Assembly: GCF_028858725.1 (NCBI RefSeq)
Contig: NC_084767.1
Location: 16,817,895 to 16,881,894, forward strand
Direction of reading: 5' to 3'
From: Colius striatus
Taxonomy: Eukaryota > Chordata > Aves > Coliiformes > Coliidae
DNA length: 64,000 nucleotides
Shown here: piece after piece, positions 1 through 12,582 of the stretch
Layout: every line of letters begins with the position of its first letter
Numbering within the stretch: position 1 is the first letter of the stretch
Made by a program: the position numbers and the translations under genes
The notes under the pieces: model-generated
What the model saw: only the letters and a program-made list of their open reading frames with translations
What the model was told of the DNA's origin: nothing
The model's database searches: none

Positions 1-3000
1 ATTTTAGCATGGAGTGAAACGCCACTTGCTAAGGTACAGGAAGCAGGGAAAGACATTTTTTGCCCTACTCTCAATCCTCTTGCCAAGATGAATTCTGTGT
101 AAGGCAGCTGGGCTGTTGAGCACTTGGAAAGATACAGCCCATTGCAGGATTTTCAATAGCATGTGGGCAATGAATATCCACAGTTTCTGAGATCTATTTG
201 CCACATCATTAAACACTCCAAGATAGGCAGCTGAAAAGTGAGTAGTATTATTCTAAGTGAGATTCAGGCTCACTAGGCAGTAAAGGTCAATAATATTTCT
301 TTTAAACCCAAATAAATTATTTGTACTGCACAGCAGATTCAACATAACATTATTCACAGGAACGTAATCGTGCCATCCCTTTTAGTAGCTTTATTTTTTG
401 CATGGCACAAGAAGAAAAAGGAAAAATATTGCTACCAAAATCAAATCAGACAGAAGATGTAAATAGAGCATAAAGGAAGAACTTTCTAGATTTGTTTTCA
501 CTGCTGACATCTGTTCCTCCTGACACATAAAATTACAAAGAACAATAATCCATTTTCCTGGTGAACAAAGAACAAATGGTAAAACAGAAATAAAATCAGA
601 AGTACATAAAAGTGTGTAATGGGTCACACCAAAGATGAACTAGCTGACAGTGGCGGGTGCTCAAGCTTGAATAAAAAAATGAGGTAGAGGACGTGCGGTG
701 CTTCCCCAGTATCTTCTCCTGGTTTCAGCAAGTTGTCATGTAAAGGCTCCCTGCCCTGCAGTTCAAGCCCAGGCCACTGTGTTTCACGTTGACTAGCTGA
801 GCTGCAGGACTGCTTCCAGGATTAGTAGTACTTTTGTTTGTTCAGCAGCTATTGCCCTGTGATTCCACTGGGTGCTCCCTCCTTTTGTCTTATGACAAAA
901 GCAACTAACCACTCCCCACTTGATTTGTCCCCCAGTTTTACCCATTCTGTTTAGCCTCTCTTTTTTTATGACAGCAATTACATACTCCAAACTCTCAGGA
1001 TCATTGTTCTCCAGACTGTTCCCAAACTGAAATCTCTCCTTTGAAAGGAGCTACCAGCCTCCACACCTAGGCACAGACAGTAAATCAGAAGGGGTGCAAC
1101 AGTCCCTCCTTGCCTGTCCCTCCCAGGCTCCCACTCGTGAGGTGAGGTGTCTTTTTAAACACTTTTTTACAAACTTCAGACTGAAAGAGAATCAATTTTC
1201 CCCGTTGGCAGATGCTGCAAGGGTGAAGAGGGAAGGTCTCACCATGCAGTGCTGTGCAAGCATCCCTGAAGCATCCATGGCCCTGGTTCATGCCAGAGGC
1301 TTGGTCCTTGCCCTTTGGCTGCTGTCACTGCTGGAGACAGAGCCCTGTCTCCAACCTTGCTTCAGTCCAGGACCCCCTGACACCTGCATTACTCCTGCAA
1401 AAGAGGGCTGAGCGCAGACTTTCAGTATACTTTCTCCAGCATTACTGTAGCCAGCTGACTACACTCCCCCTCAGCCCCAGTTTAACTTTAGATCATTAAA
1501 CAACAAGGTACAGTCCAGAATATCTAAAGCCTTTGAGTGGTCAATATAAACTACAGCCGCCAAAAGCTCCTGATCCCCAGCCAAAGCTAACTCATTAGGT
1601 ACCAGAGAAACAGCACTGGTAACACTGTTTTTTCTTGAAATGCTGACTGCAGTGGGGATATTATATGAGGAATGTTTAAAAGGAATATAATTTTTACTTG
1701 GTCAGTAATAACCCTGTGAGGTTTGTAATTGCTCAGGGTCTTACAGGTCATGAGTTATTAAAATTGCAGTTATTAATTTTGCATACCTACCAATGTCTGC
1801 TGTAATGCCCTGACAGACAAAAGAAACATTTTGGTGATTGGAAAAGAAATCCAAGCTGTTGTCTGAGGCAGCAGAAAGGGGCAGTGGGGACAGTGGGTGT
1901 GGGATGTGCAGGCAGGAGCTGGCAGCTCAGTGGCCCCAGGAACTCCCCTCTCTCCCACAATCCCCAAGTTTGTGCTCTGCAAACTTTCCTCTCAAGCATG
2001 GAGCAGAGAACAGAGGAACCCACTCTTCATTTCACGTTCAAACTGTTCTAACTCAGGGAGAAACAGATCCTAAACTATGTATAGTGATTTTTCTCGGGGA
2101 GCATTATTTTCAGTAGAACCCGAGCAGGGTCAGGACCTGCTGCCTGTTCTCAGGATCCAGAGAAAGATCTCGGCAGTGCTGGGCTGGAAAGAGAAACCAG
2201 AGCACTCTTGGCTGATGCTCACCCTAGTCCCTGGCTGTGCCTGGGGCAAGGAGAGAAGCAGAGCTGTGGCTGATGGGGGTGAACCTGCCTACCTGTCCAC
2301 AAATGCTCTTCCTGCTGTGACATCCTGCTGGGGCTTGGACCTGCAGCATGAGAGGCAGGGCGATGTGCCAAGCTCTCCTCACAGACCAGAGGTCTCTCCT
2401 AATGCCACCCCAAGAATCAAGGATGCTCTGAGGAGAGCAGGATGATGAAAAGCATCACAGAAGATTACAAGCCTTTCCCTCTCCTCACTGTTAATCACAG
2501 CAGGGTTAATATATTCGTGGGAGTATTCAGCAACTGCAGCTTGATGCCTGACTTCAAGGGTGCTGGGCAGCAGGACAGTGGCATGGGGATGGAGATGGAG
2601 AGAGAAATACACTGTTCCCTGAGATACTCCCTCACTGCTCCTGGCCTCCCTGCTTGTAACTAAACGTTTCAGCCAGGCTTTCAGGGTTACTTTTGTTCTC
2701 TTTTTGCCTCTAAAAATCTTCCAGGGAAATTCTGTGCTAACATGTTAGCCAGTGCTGTGCTCGGCACATGAAGGCAGAAGGGGGGAACACACAGGCACCG
2801 AAACCCAGAGGTCACTGCACCAATGAGAAGCACAGAACAGGCTTTGTGCAGATTCGCCCTGCCAGCTCCCTTCATTCTTGACTTGAAACACTTGCTGATA
2901 ATCCACTCCTTGACCTCTCCTACACAGGATGCAGTGTCACTGTATGGAAGCCATATGGAACAAAGGGTTCACTCTCAATACATGCTGGGCATAAAAAATA

Positions 3001-6000
3001 AAGTTTACAATGGTACTGTAACCACGGCAGCTGGGTCGGCTGTTTGCCAGCGTGCCCTCATGTTGGCAGCTGGAAGCCTGTGAGCCTGGTATGATAAAGA
3101 GCAGTGTATTGGGCTTTAATAAGAGGCATTTCAGCCAGAGGATATGTTTGTCCCTCTCAGTAACCAAGCAAGCTCCTGAATTTATTATTCAGCTTCCCCC
3201 CCCCCTTTGAATAATCATTAAAGCTGCGAAATGCTTTCTAGAACATGAGAAACAGATATGATTCTTGATGTTCCTGTTCCTTTGAAGGGGGATACCTGGT
3301 TCCCATTAATAACCTACGTGTTACGGGATGGAGCTACGGACAATTTGTTTTCTAGTGATTGCAGATTGGAGTACAAAGCTCAGGAATATTCAGAAATACA
3401 TTGAGTTTCTGCTCCAAATGTTTTAAATGTGCAAGCATATTTCATGTCTAAAATTTAGAAATACTCCTTGATATTCTGCCAGGATAAAGATCTTACTTAT
3501 GTTTTGGAGGGAAGAAGGGGGAAATCAGCTGAAAAGCTGCATTACTTTGCAAAGAAACAGTAAGACTCAAATTTTGCCCCTTTAGTACAGAAATGAGTAC
3601 AAGGCTTCAAGTAAGCCTTAGAGGGATGGAGCTCCCTGTAAGGTTTTGACCTTCTTGTTCCATATTTCTTCACTAATCTGTCTCTAATAGCAGAAAAGAT
3701 GTTCTGGCAGATGCAAAAGCCACCTGATGAGCAAATTTGAGCCGATGTTTCCATCTAGTTTTTATTGACAAGGTGCTAGTCATACCCTGCCCTGCATTTC
3801 CAGTGCTTCTGGAGCAGATGGCTAGGGAAAGATTACAACCAGCGTCTTGTCTCTACACTCCTTTGCCTCTCAGGAAGCTTTTATTGGAAATCTCATCTAC
3901 TCCCATTGGTTTGGTTCCATGCCAGCTCTAAATGAGAAATGGCCCACTCCCCACTTCATTTCCCCTAAAAATTCACAGGGAATGCTTGGCAGTTTTCAAA
4001 CTAAGCCCTGACCAAAACGCCCAGTGCAGGCCAAATGTGCAACCAAGAAGCAAAACCCAGTTATTCAGCCCAACACTGCTGTGCTGGCAGTGCCGTAGGG
4101 GAGATCACGTTTTGCTTGTTTTCAGCATCTCTGGCAGAAATTCTACCATCCACACCAGAAAGGAGCACATCTATTTTTCACCGATCATCTAGATGTCTGA
4201 CAGTGAGAAATTTCTCATCATATGGCAAGGCACAAGCAACGGCTTCTTCAGCAAGACAAGGAAAACCCTTCTCCAATTTTCAGCCAGGAAAAAAGAGGGG
4301 ATAGTTTGAGGCCAATTATTTAATTATTAGGCTTAAGGGTTCAGTACCCCTTAGGAAATGGATAGAGAAAAAATGTGATGGGTGAGATCAAGTGACCTTC
4401 CTTGCACATAGATCCCAGCTTGCTACTCCACACTTTCGGGTGGCAAAAAAAAAACAGTGCAAAATGTGTCTTTTCTTGTAAGCTAGCAGCTGACCTCAGC
4501 ATAGCTTGAGGGCATTTTAAACCTATCTCTGCCTTTATTATGTGTGTCATATGCCCCTATTCATCCTTTGTAGTTTAAAGCAAAAATGACCTTTTAGAGC
4601 TATCTAAAGCGTAATTTTGCTCATGTTCTCCACTCTTACCATTTGTTTTGAGTTAAATATCAAACAGATGTGCACCCACTTTTTGAAAAAATGTTTAATA
4701 TTGGAGAGCATGCCCTCATATAAGACTGGGAAAGCCTTTCAGGGAAATAAGCCTTTCAAATAAAAAGGCATATTAGTAAGTTTTTAAGGTGATTTTAACT
4801 GTATATTTTCAAACATTAAAGGAAACAGATCCAGCAAACCATAAAGTGACAAGTGGGAGGTGGGGAAAGATATATGGTACTAGTTTGAAAGAGAAATTAG
4901 ACTCTGAACAGGGTGGAAAAATCCACCTACCCTGGAGCTATTTGGATTCATAGGTTTGGGGGTAGAAATATTGGTGTGACAGGGGGAGGGCTGAAGGCTA
5001 GAAGGGGGCATCAGCTCCATCCTTCCACTCCCTGGAAGATGCAGGTTGCTGATGGTCAAAATCACACGATGGAAAAGGCAGCAACATCCAGAGTCATTTT
5101 ATGCCTAATGACTAAGAGACAAACAGCAGGGAGAGCAGGTTTTTCAGTCAGTTCCCATTTTTAATATTGTGCTGTGGCTCCAGTGAAGGTATCAATCAGC
5201 TTGATAAGAGTTTTGCTGCAGTTCCTCTCCTGACTCTGCAGCAGTGATGGTGCAGGACTGCATTAAACTTTCCACATCCCCTAATATTTCTTGGCATTGC
5301 ACATATTGTAAGTTCAGAACTAAATTACCTGACTCCCATGATCTGTAACAGCCATCTCCTCTGATGGTTAATGCTGAAATTAAAGTATTTCCATGTGGCT
5401 GCTTGAATGTCTCCTCCTATAGGGAAGGACTTTCTTTGCTGACACACGTCTGCAAATTACATTCCCATTTGGCAGCAAAGGCAGTTTGCATAACATGATT
5501 CTGGGGCTATTTCTTCTGCAGTTTGTGGCACTGGGGAGGAGAACTGATACTCTTGGTGTTTTACAAAAGTCAGGTCGTTTCTGTTGGTACAGTCCAGAAA
5601 GATGTAACTGGTTATCATTCCATTAGGCTGCTGTAGCTGTACCTGAAACCCTGGATAATCTGAGGTCGTTTTCCTTAATGACTGCTTAAGGGAAATGATC
5701 CCGTTTCCATCCACTTAGTTTTGACAATGCAACCAAGCCCAGGGGTTTGTAGGAATTAGAGCTTTGAAGGCTTGTGGAAATAATTCTCTCTCTTGCTCGC
5801 TCCCTCTGTTTCTTTTACAGGCCAGGCTGTCAGCTTGGACATCCACTGCAGTCTCACACATTCAACTGTTTGGATTCACTGCAGCAAATAAAAGATGGTT
5901 TCCTGAGCTCTGGGCAAAGGAAAGGACATTTCAGTCTCTTGTAATCTCTTTATTTCTCATGAGCAACTGAAGCAGGAATGGAACACAATTTATGTTTTGA

Positions 6001-7229
6001 GAAGTGTGTTGAGGCTCTGGGAGGTCTGTTCCTGACTCTGTCACTCTTGATGAGGGATCTCTTGACCAAGGTCTTATAATTCAGAGAGCCCTGGAGCCCA
6101 AGGCAGAAGGCAAAGCCTGTGTTTGGGTAACTCTTGCATACCACACAAAGCACAGGCACCCAGAGGTCACAGCAGCCACAGAGCCAGCTAATGAAGCAGA
6201 TTCATTGCATCACCATGACACTGGAGCAGTGGCATCCCCAGAGCCTTGCAGGGAAGGGAAGTTAGTGTGTATTCTCTCTTGCCACAGCAAGGCATATCCA
6301 TCACGCCATGAATTTTAAGGTGAGAAAGCACTACTTTCATCCAGGTGTATTTGTTTCTCTCTTTACCTACTTAGTTAAATTATGAATTCTACCACCACCA
6401 CCTAGGTCCAGCATGAGATCATCAGTCACTGGATTCAGCACCAATTTTCATTGTGTTCATTCACAAAAGAGCACCTCAGTCATTTGGAGGCCTTCCAGCC
6501 TGATCCATCTCTCAGAAAGCCAGGGGAACAGAGGCTGGGTCTTTCATGCTTCATCTAAGAAGCATAATTAGCACAAGTCAGGCTGCAGAACAGGAGCAGC
6601 AGAGTATGCAGCTGCATTATTAAGGCAACTCAAATCACAACCCAACAGAATTCAAGAGTGTTTTTTAAATTCAGTCCATTAAATCAGGACAACCCAATAA
6701 AACTAGCTTTTCACCCTAACTGTTGAAAAAGAACAATGAAATTATCACTGCTTGCTGGACCTGTTACTTAGCTCAGTAGGATTTTCCCATCCTTCACTGA
6801 GAACAAATACAGGGTCTGCCAGAATGTCAATGTGTGGTACTAAGCAATGCGAATCATTTAGATTCCAAACCATCCCATCCTAATCCTTGCCTCCCCACCA
6901 GCCAAGTTATTCGTCGGATAACCAGAAACACCTGGGTACAAGGAATTTCCTGCTGCAATTCAGCCTTAATTTCCTCAGATAGTAAAAACCTAAGGCTTGA
7001 AAAGGTGAAAGAAACCAGCAGTCAATCAAGTAAATCACCACCACCACCACCGCAGCAGTGATAGTACATTCTAAATTAAATTTTAATTCCCACCTGATGG
7101 TTCACCGGGAGTTACTTTTATACAAACCATTCATCTGACCCACCTTTGTATTTCAGGCAATTTGTTGGGGTCCCATTAGTTATTAACACCCATCTAAGTT
7201 CCAGAATGGCTGTCTATTTTTTTTTCCTG

Positions 7230-7247
7230 TGATTCTGATCAGAATCA
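7230..7247. repeat. Perfect 18-bp palindrome
   Basis: TGATTCTGATCAGAATCA is its own reverse complement. It is flanked by a T-rich run on the left and an A-rich run on the right, which extends the imperfect symmetry. No function is known to me; it could be a dimeric transcription factor site or chance. Confidence 0.6.
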
Positions 7248-7678
7248 AAAAGAGAAGCAAAGAAGGCAACATCTGTAGGTGTCAGCTGGACAGATCCATC
7301 GAGGCTACACCAACAGTCTTACTGTGGAAAACAATGAGCATCAAAAATGCCAAGAAATCTCCCAAGTTCAAACACGAAAAATAAACAGAGCAGGTTTGGG
7401 ATTTCTTATCTTTACTTATTTGGGGGTTAGGAAGTCGTTATAGTGCTTACTGGGATCATGCTTAGAGATGGACTTTGTCACTCCTCCTTGTGGTCAATAG
7501 TCTTAGCATCAAAAATATCTCTCAGTTTGGCACAAGTCGTGTGACATTACTTGTCAAAGAAGTTCAGATGTCAATCAGAAAAGGTGATCAGGGCTGAGGC
7601 ATGCAGGAAGAGCTGTCTGGGGAAAGGCAAAGGAAGGCATTTCAAACCAGCACTTTCAACCTCTCATCACCTGGATTG

Positions 7679-7699
7679 AATAAATAAATAAATAAATAA
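7679..7699. repeat. (AAAT)n microsatellite
   Basis: Five uninterrupted AAAT units in intergenic DNA. Confidence 0.9.
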
Positions 7700-9524
7700 C
7701 CTCAAGCCTTTAAAGCCAGATTTTTGAAAGGGTTAGTCATGGAGTTTCAATTTCTTACATGCTCAGCAGGCATCTGCACTCATTTGTCTTTGCAATTCTG
7801 CCAGATCTGTCAAAACAACACACACAGTATAAGGATGTTTTGGCAAAAACTACCAAAAAAAGCGCTGAAGAGGGAAAAAAAAGATAATTAAATAGAAGAG
7901 TCACCCAAAATGGCTGACATTCTTTTCAGTAAATCTAAATATGAATATTCACAAATGTCTATGAAAACTAGATTGTTTATCCTAAGAAGATGCTTTGCTA
8001 GGCAGCTTCCTGACACACTCAAAGACAATTAAGCCCAGGAAGCTGGCTGTCTTCACTAGGCAGGGAACAGCCACATGAGTTGTGTTGGCAGACAACTGTC
8101 AGTACCAAATGAGTGAGACCTCCCCAGTAAAGGCGTTGTAAGCTTTTATTGAGAGGACCTGTGAGATATGCATTTCAACAATGTGGATTGCAGCTCCAGC
8201 ATCCCAACCACTGAGAAACGTAACAGCACACTTCTGTGGTGGGAAGCCCTTCACCTCCTGGAGGAGAGGAGAAGTATGACTTTCTCAATCAGCTTTATAA
8301 TCACTTTGAGCTGAAAAATGTTGTGGTTATCTACATGAATGCAGTAGTATCTTTAAGAGAGAAATTCACTCTGATATGTTGCAGTGTGGGCTTTTTAAAG
8401 AAAACACTACTTTAAAACAGTGATATTGTTTGTGTTTGAAGAGAAACAGCATGGCAGCTGGAATGTCTGTTTTCAGTGGTTCCATAACAAACTTTATGCA
8501 CCAGTTGCCTCTCACAAGATCAGTGAAAGGCAACTGAGATCTTTCTAAACCCTAAGCATCAAAGCAGGTGTCAGTGCCTGCAGTGACAGGCAGCGTCAAA
8601 CCAAGTAAAAAGGAAAAAATCAAACAAACAACAAAGGCACAGGAAATTCTGCCATTGCAAGCTAGGAAACAGCATGGGATGTGACAGCAACAACTGAGTG
8701 ATGTTCTGCCAGGGTGAAATTCATGTTGGAAAACTGGAATCCTGCACTAAGAAGGAGAAAACAAAGCAGACATCACGGTCAGGTTTTTATCCATTCTGAT
8801 TTCTGTCCTACTACAAAGCTGGCCCAAGCCAGGAAAGGCTCCCAGAGTCCATGTCACGATCACACCTCATTTATACTGCTGGGACTTTCTGAAGGAGGAG
8901 AAAGATCGCGAGCAGGTGCCTCTGTAGGACCCAACTCCTCATGGGTCAACTAACTCTCGGACTTTGTCCAAGGGAAGCCAAAGGATAGCTGTCAAACATC
9001 AAGGGTAGCATTTCAAATCCACTTGGTCCATATTCCTCAGACCAAAGCCTGCCAAAATAACAGGTCAAAATAAGCCTTGGTTTTGAAGAGGAGAACATCA
9101 GTCAACATTTTCCACAGACTAATTTCTAGCCTTTGACATGATTTCCCAGGCAGACTGGGCTCTTCATTACTGTTATAATGATAGACATACATGTCCATGA
9201 CCACGTTCAAAAAAGAAACTCTAGGAAAGGGTGGATAATGACTGAACAGGACTGCACCAGAAATAACACACACAATCACAAACAAAAAATAATTAGCGCT
9301 CTTTCTCAGGGGAGAAGATCCCTCTCCCCTTCTTCAAGCTTTTCTGTATATTCCTCCCTTTCAGTTAGCCTGTGAAATTTTTTAATTCATGAACTATATT
9401 CTGTACATGGGATTTTCTAGCTCCCTGGCTGTTTATAGCAATTAGGGTTGCCTCTGTAGTGATATCATGTCTATTTAAAATGTTTATAACTCAATACTTT
9501 AACTAAATTTCAAAGCATATCTGT

Positions 9525-9537
9525 GTTGCCCAGCAAC
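9525..9537. promoter_or_regulatory. RFX X-box-like palindrome in a possible intergenic enhancer
   Basis: GTTGCCCAGCAAC fits the X-box form GTNRCC, one spacer base, RGYAAC, and is a near-perfect inverted repeat. An AGATAA (GATA-type) motif follows immediately. The surrounding 9,380-9,620 is dense in homeodomain-like TAATTA/AATTA words and has no long open frame, which is the look of a conserved noncoding element. The match is seen in the sequence; RFX binding and enhancer activity are inference. Confidence 0.4.
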
Positions 9538-12500
9538 AGATAAAAGCTGGCTGCTGTTTGCTGAACAGAAAATTACAAGTGTAATCACTTAATGTCATCC
9601 TGTTCACTGATAATTAAGTAAATTATGTTCAAAGAAATGCCTTATATTAAGGTTGTAGCAGTGATTTTTGCTTCTACCTGCAGGATCAGACCTTGGCTCC
9701 TACTCTGTAGTGTGCTGAGCAAACTGAAAAACATGTCTGATGAAAAATGCTACTCCTACCTTCTAGTCACTCAGGACAATCTCAGAATGGTAACTCCCAC
9801 CAGGTCCTGGGTGAGAGGGAAGAATCCCACTCAGACCACTTAAAATTCATCCCAATGCCCCAAATACAGTGTGAGACTTATCAGAACAGTTTGCAACTAT
9901 TTTCTCTAGGTCTTCATTCCACTCTTTTCTTCCTTCCCATGGGCAGGAGACCTGCCTGACTCCGAGGTCCTGTATATGCCCACGGCTCAATGACACACCA
10001 GTATTGCTCCTTGAAGTCTGCCCTTCCCAATGGTCCCCTTGGTCTTAACTCAGGTGGATTGACTCCTGTGTGTTGCTGGATGCAATGTGTTCCAGTAAGT
10101 TATATGCTGTCTTGGGTGGCACTGATGATCCCAATGAAGCCAGGTCCCACTGGGCAAAGGATGATGAGAACTGGATCCTCCAGTGCTCAGCGGAGGAAGC
10201 CACTGGCATCCTGAAAAGCTTCGTCTTCATAAAATGAGAGCAATTAATTTTAATCCCCACTAGATGGTGCAGGAAGTCAATAAATGTCAATTGTCCTCTA
10301 ACACTGGACTTGTCTTTCAAGTACTTCCATATTACACTGCAAATACTTCATCAGATGGTTTCTTTCATGAAGCTCTAACCAGGGCTTGAACTGGAATCTG
10401 AACAGCACTTGAACTCCCTGCTGTGTACCAGAAAGAGTTTTTAAACACCTTTTGAGTATAGTTCTGTGTGTGTGTACAGCACATTATTATTTTGAAGAAT
10501 AATAATAACAGTGCAAATAATAATACCCATAAAGGAATTACTCATAAGACTTAACAGAAACCTAGTCCTGTTGGCATTCAGAACTTTTCTATGGGATTTA
10601 GTAGGTAATGGCATCCTTTTTCTATAATAGGATGGTTTAACGTATCAAAAGACAAGATCTGTTGTCTTATAATTAGATTGTAAATTATCTGAAAGTACAG
10701 ACTGTACAGCTTCTAGTACAAATAGCTAAAGATCTCCAAGATTCTGGAATAACATAAAAATATACTTAAAGATAATTAAATCCTGATGGATTTTATAATT
10801 ATTTCTGTCTTGCAAGATTATAATAGCTTCGTATCCCTGTTTCAGTTTTCTGAATCTCAGGCCATAAACCAGAGGGGTCTTGCAGGATCAATATGCAAGT
10901 TATTTAGAAGAGTGTTTGATGCACATATGACTTTTAGTAACACTGACACATGGCAGCATGTAGACCTAAACCCAACAACAAAACATGCACACGCTTGGGT
11001 AAGGATGAAAGAAAGAATGAGCATGGCAGATGTTAGCTGGATCACATAATGCTTAGCTGGAAGGCACTCAGATACTCTCTGGTGATGAAGGTGGAATTAC
11101 ATCCTGTATAGATGAGAATGCAATTTACCCAAGGAACTTGCAAGCAAATAAAAAAAAATACAGTGCCATACTCAAGAAATGAGCCCTCTCTCCTCAGTCC
11201 TAAATTTTGCCATGAGGCAGTGCTCCCAAATATCTAAATCTATATGGGTCAGACGAGTTTCCAGCTCTCTGAACACAAACCAAATCTGAAGAGATAATAG
11301 TCAAACAGAGACATTAATTATTTTTTATGTTGACATTTAGTTTGAGACCTTTAATTAATGTCATAAAAACATATAATATACATTTTCAATAAAGAATTCA
11401 AAGTACCACAATCAAAGATCACATGACCTTAGTTTCATTATGAAAAGTACCTGGATTCAATAAAAAGAGGACATAGCTTTATCCTAGACATAAATTTGGT
11501 TTAGGCAGCAATATTGAGAAAGGTTAAATAGTAAAGAAAACTACTCTTTTAAGGCAGTATGAATCATAGGAAAAGAGGTTGTGGCACAGCGATAATAAAA
11601 ATCACAGCTGTAATTTTCTTCTCCTAGAACCGCTGTCTACCAGCTAAAGTACATCACTGCTGGTGCCTCTGTACCACAGTGATGGACTCAGCTGTGGCTG
11701 AATGGGAACCAAATCTGCAGCATTTGTAGGGCATACCTGGAAAGTGAAGGCTGGAGTATATGCAGTCTGCACCACGTTGAACACAGAGCACCTCCTTAAC
11801 ATGGCTGGCTTGCAACCTTCAATGTGTCACTGGGGTAAAATACCATGAGCATGTTGTCTTCTAGTGTCAAAGGGTGCAGTGGCATCATTCTGGTGGAGTT
11901 GTTCCAGTTCACCGCATTGGACTACTCAATGCCATGTATTTCCAACTAGTATAGCTGCTGGCTTAGGTATTTGAAGGCAATTTAGACTAATGAAAGACAA
12001 TTTAAAACCTATCTTCTACTCTTCGTTTATTCTCTTTGCTGTCAATCTGAAAATGAGACCACACCAAACAAAGTAAGTTGGTTTTATTGCTATTTGTACA
12101 ACAGCTTTAGACTTCGATGTGTTCAAAATCTGGAGTCACACTGTGAAGATCCACCACTTGAACAGCACATCTGGTCAATCACCAGGATGCTGGAGCATTA
12201 ATTTGCAGTCACACAGAGGAAATCTTCACGTTGCTCTACTTTGCTTTTCAGTTGTTTCCGTTACTTATTGTAAACTTTGGCATGTTTTAGGTTCAAGTTT
12301 TTTAATAGTTGCTTTGGGGGGTCAGATTTGATCGGAAGAAATACATCCTAAAGTAAGTCTCCTGCTAATGCTCAGATGCCATTCAAGGGCAGCTAATTGC
12401 TGTGTATTAGAGCTCAGCACAGTGGTACAGGCTTGCCACAAAAACGCCTTTCATTGTTTGAAGAAGCAATGTTAGCTCTCTGAAACAACTTCCATTTTCT

Positions 12501-12558
12501 ACAGAACATGATAAATGCTCCTAAGAGGGAATGAGCCAAAAAAATACCCAACTAAAAC

Positions 12559-12582
12559 AAAAAAAAAAAAAAAGGGGGGGGG
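12559..12582. repeat. A15 run joined to G9 run
   Basis: Fifteen A are followed directly by nine G. Such homopolymer junctions are prone to slippage and sequencing error, so the exact length is uncertain. Confidence 0.8.

Larger units (their letters stand above)
1..9379. other. Intergenic DNA, no gene recognised
   Basis: No protein family, tRNA or rRNA could be recognised on either strand. All open frames are short (at most about 120 codons), with compositions typical of chance reading, and none has convincing exon borders leading to a partner exon. The stretch is AT-rich with modest GC-richer patches around 1.0-2.6 kb. It contains an 18-bp palindrome at 7,230, an (AAAT)n tract at 7,679 and a short CAC repeat at 7,036-7,051. 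Upstream neighbours of MACROH2A1 in other vertebrates (TIFAB, NEUROG1, from memory) were looked for and not seen. Confidence 0.6.

Noticed and set aside
4990..5012. AGAAGGGGGCATCAG as a CTCF site
   Set aside because: Only the AGGGGGC core fits; the flanks diverge from the consensus as I remember it.
5457..5714. 85-codon minus-strand frame with balanced composition
   Set aside because: A stop sits just before the start, there are no splice partners, the start is GTG, and no family is recognised. I compared it with TIFA/TIFAB from memory and saw no real alignment.
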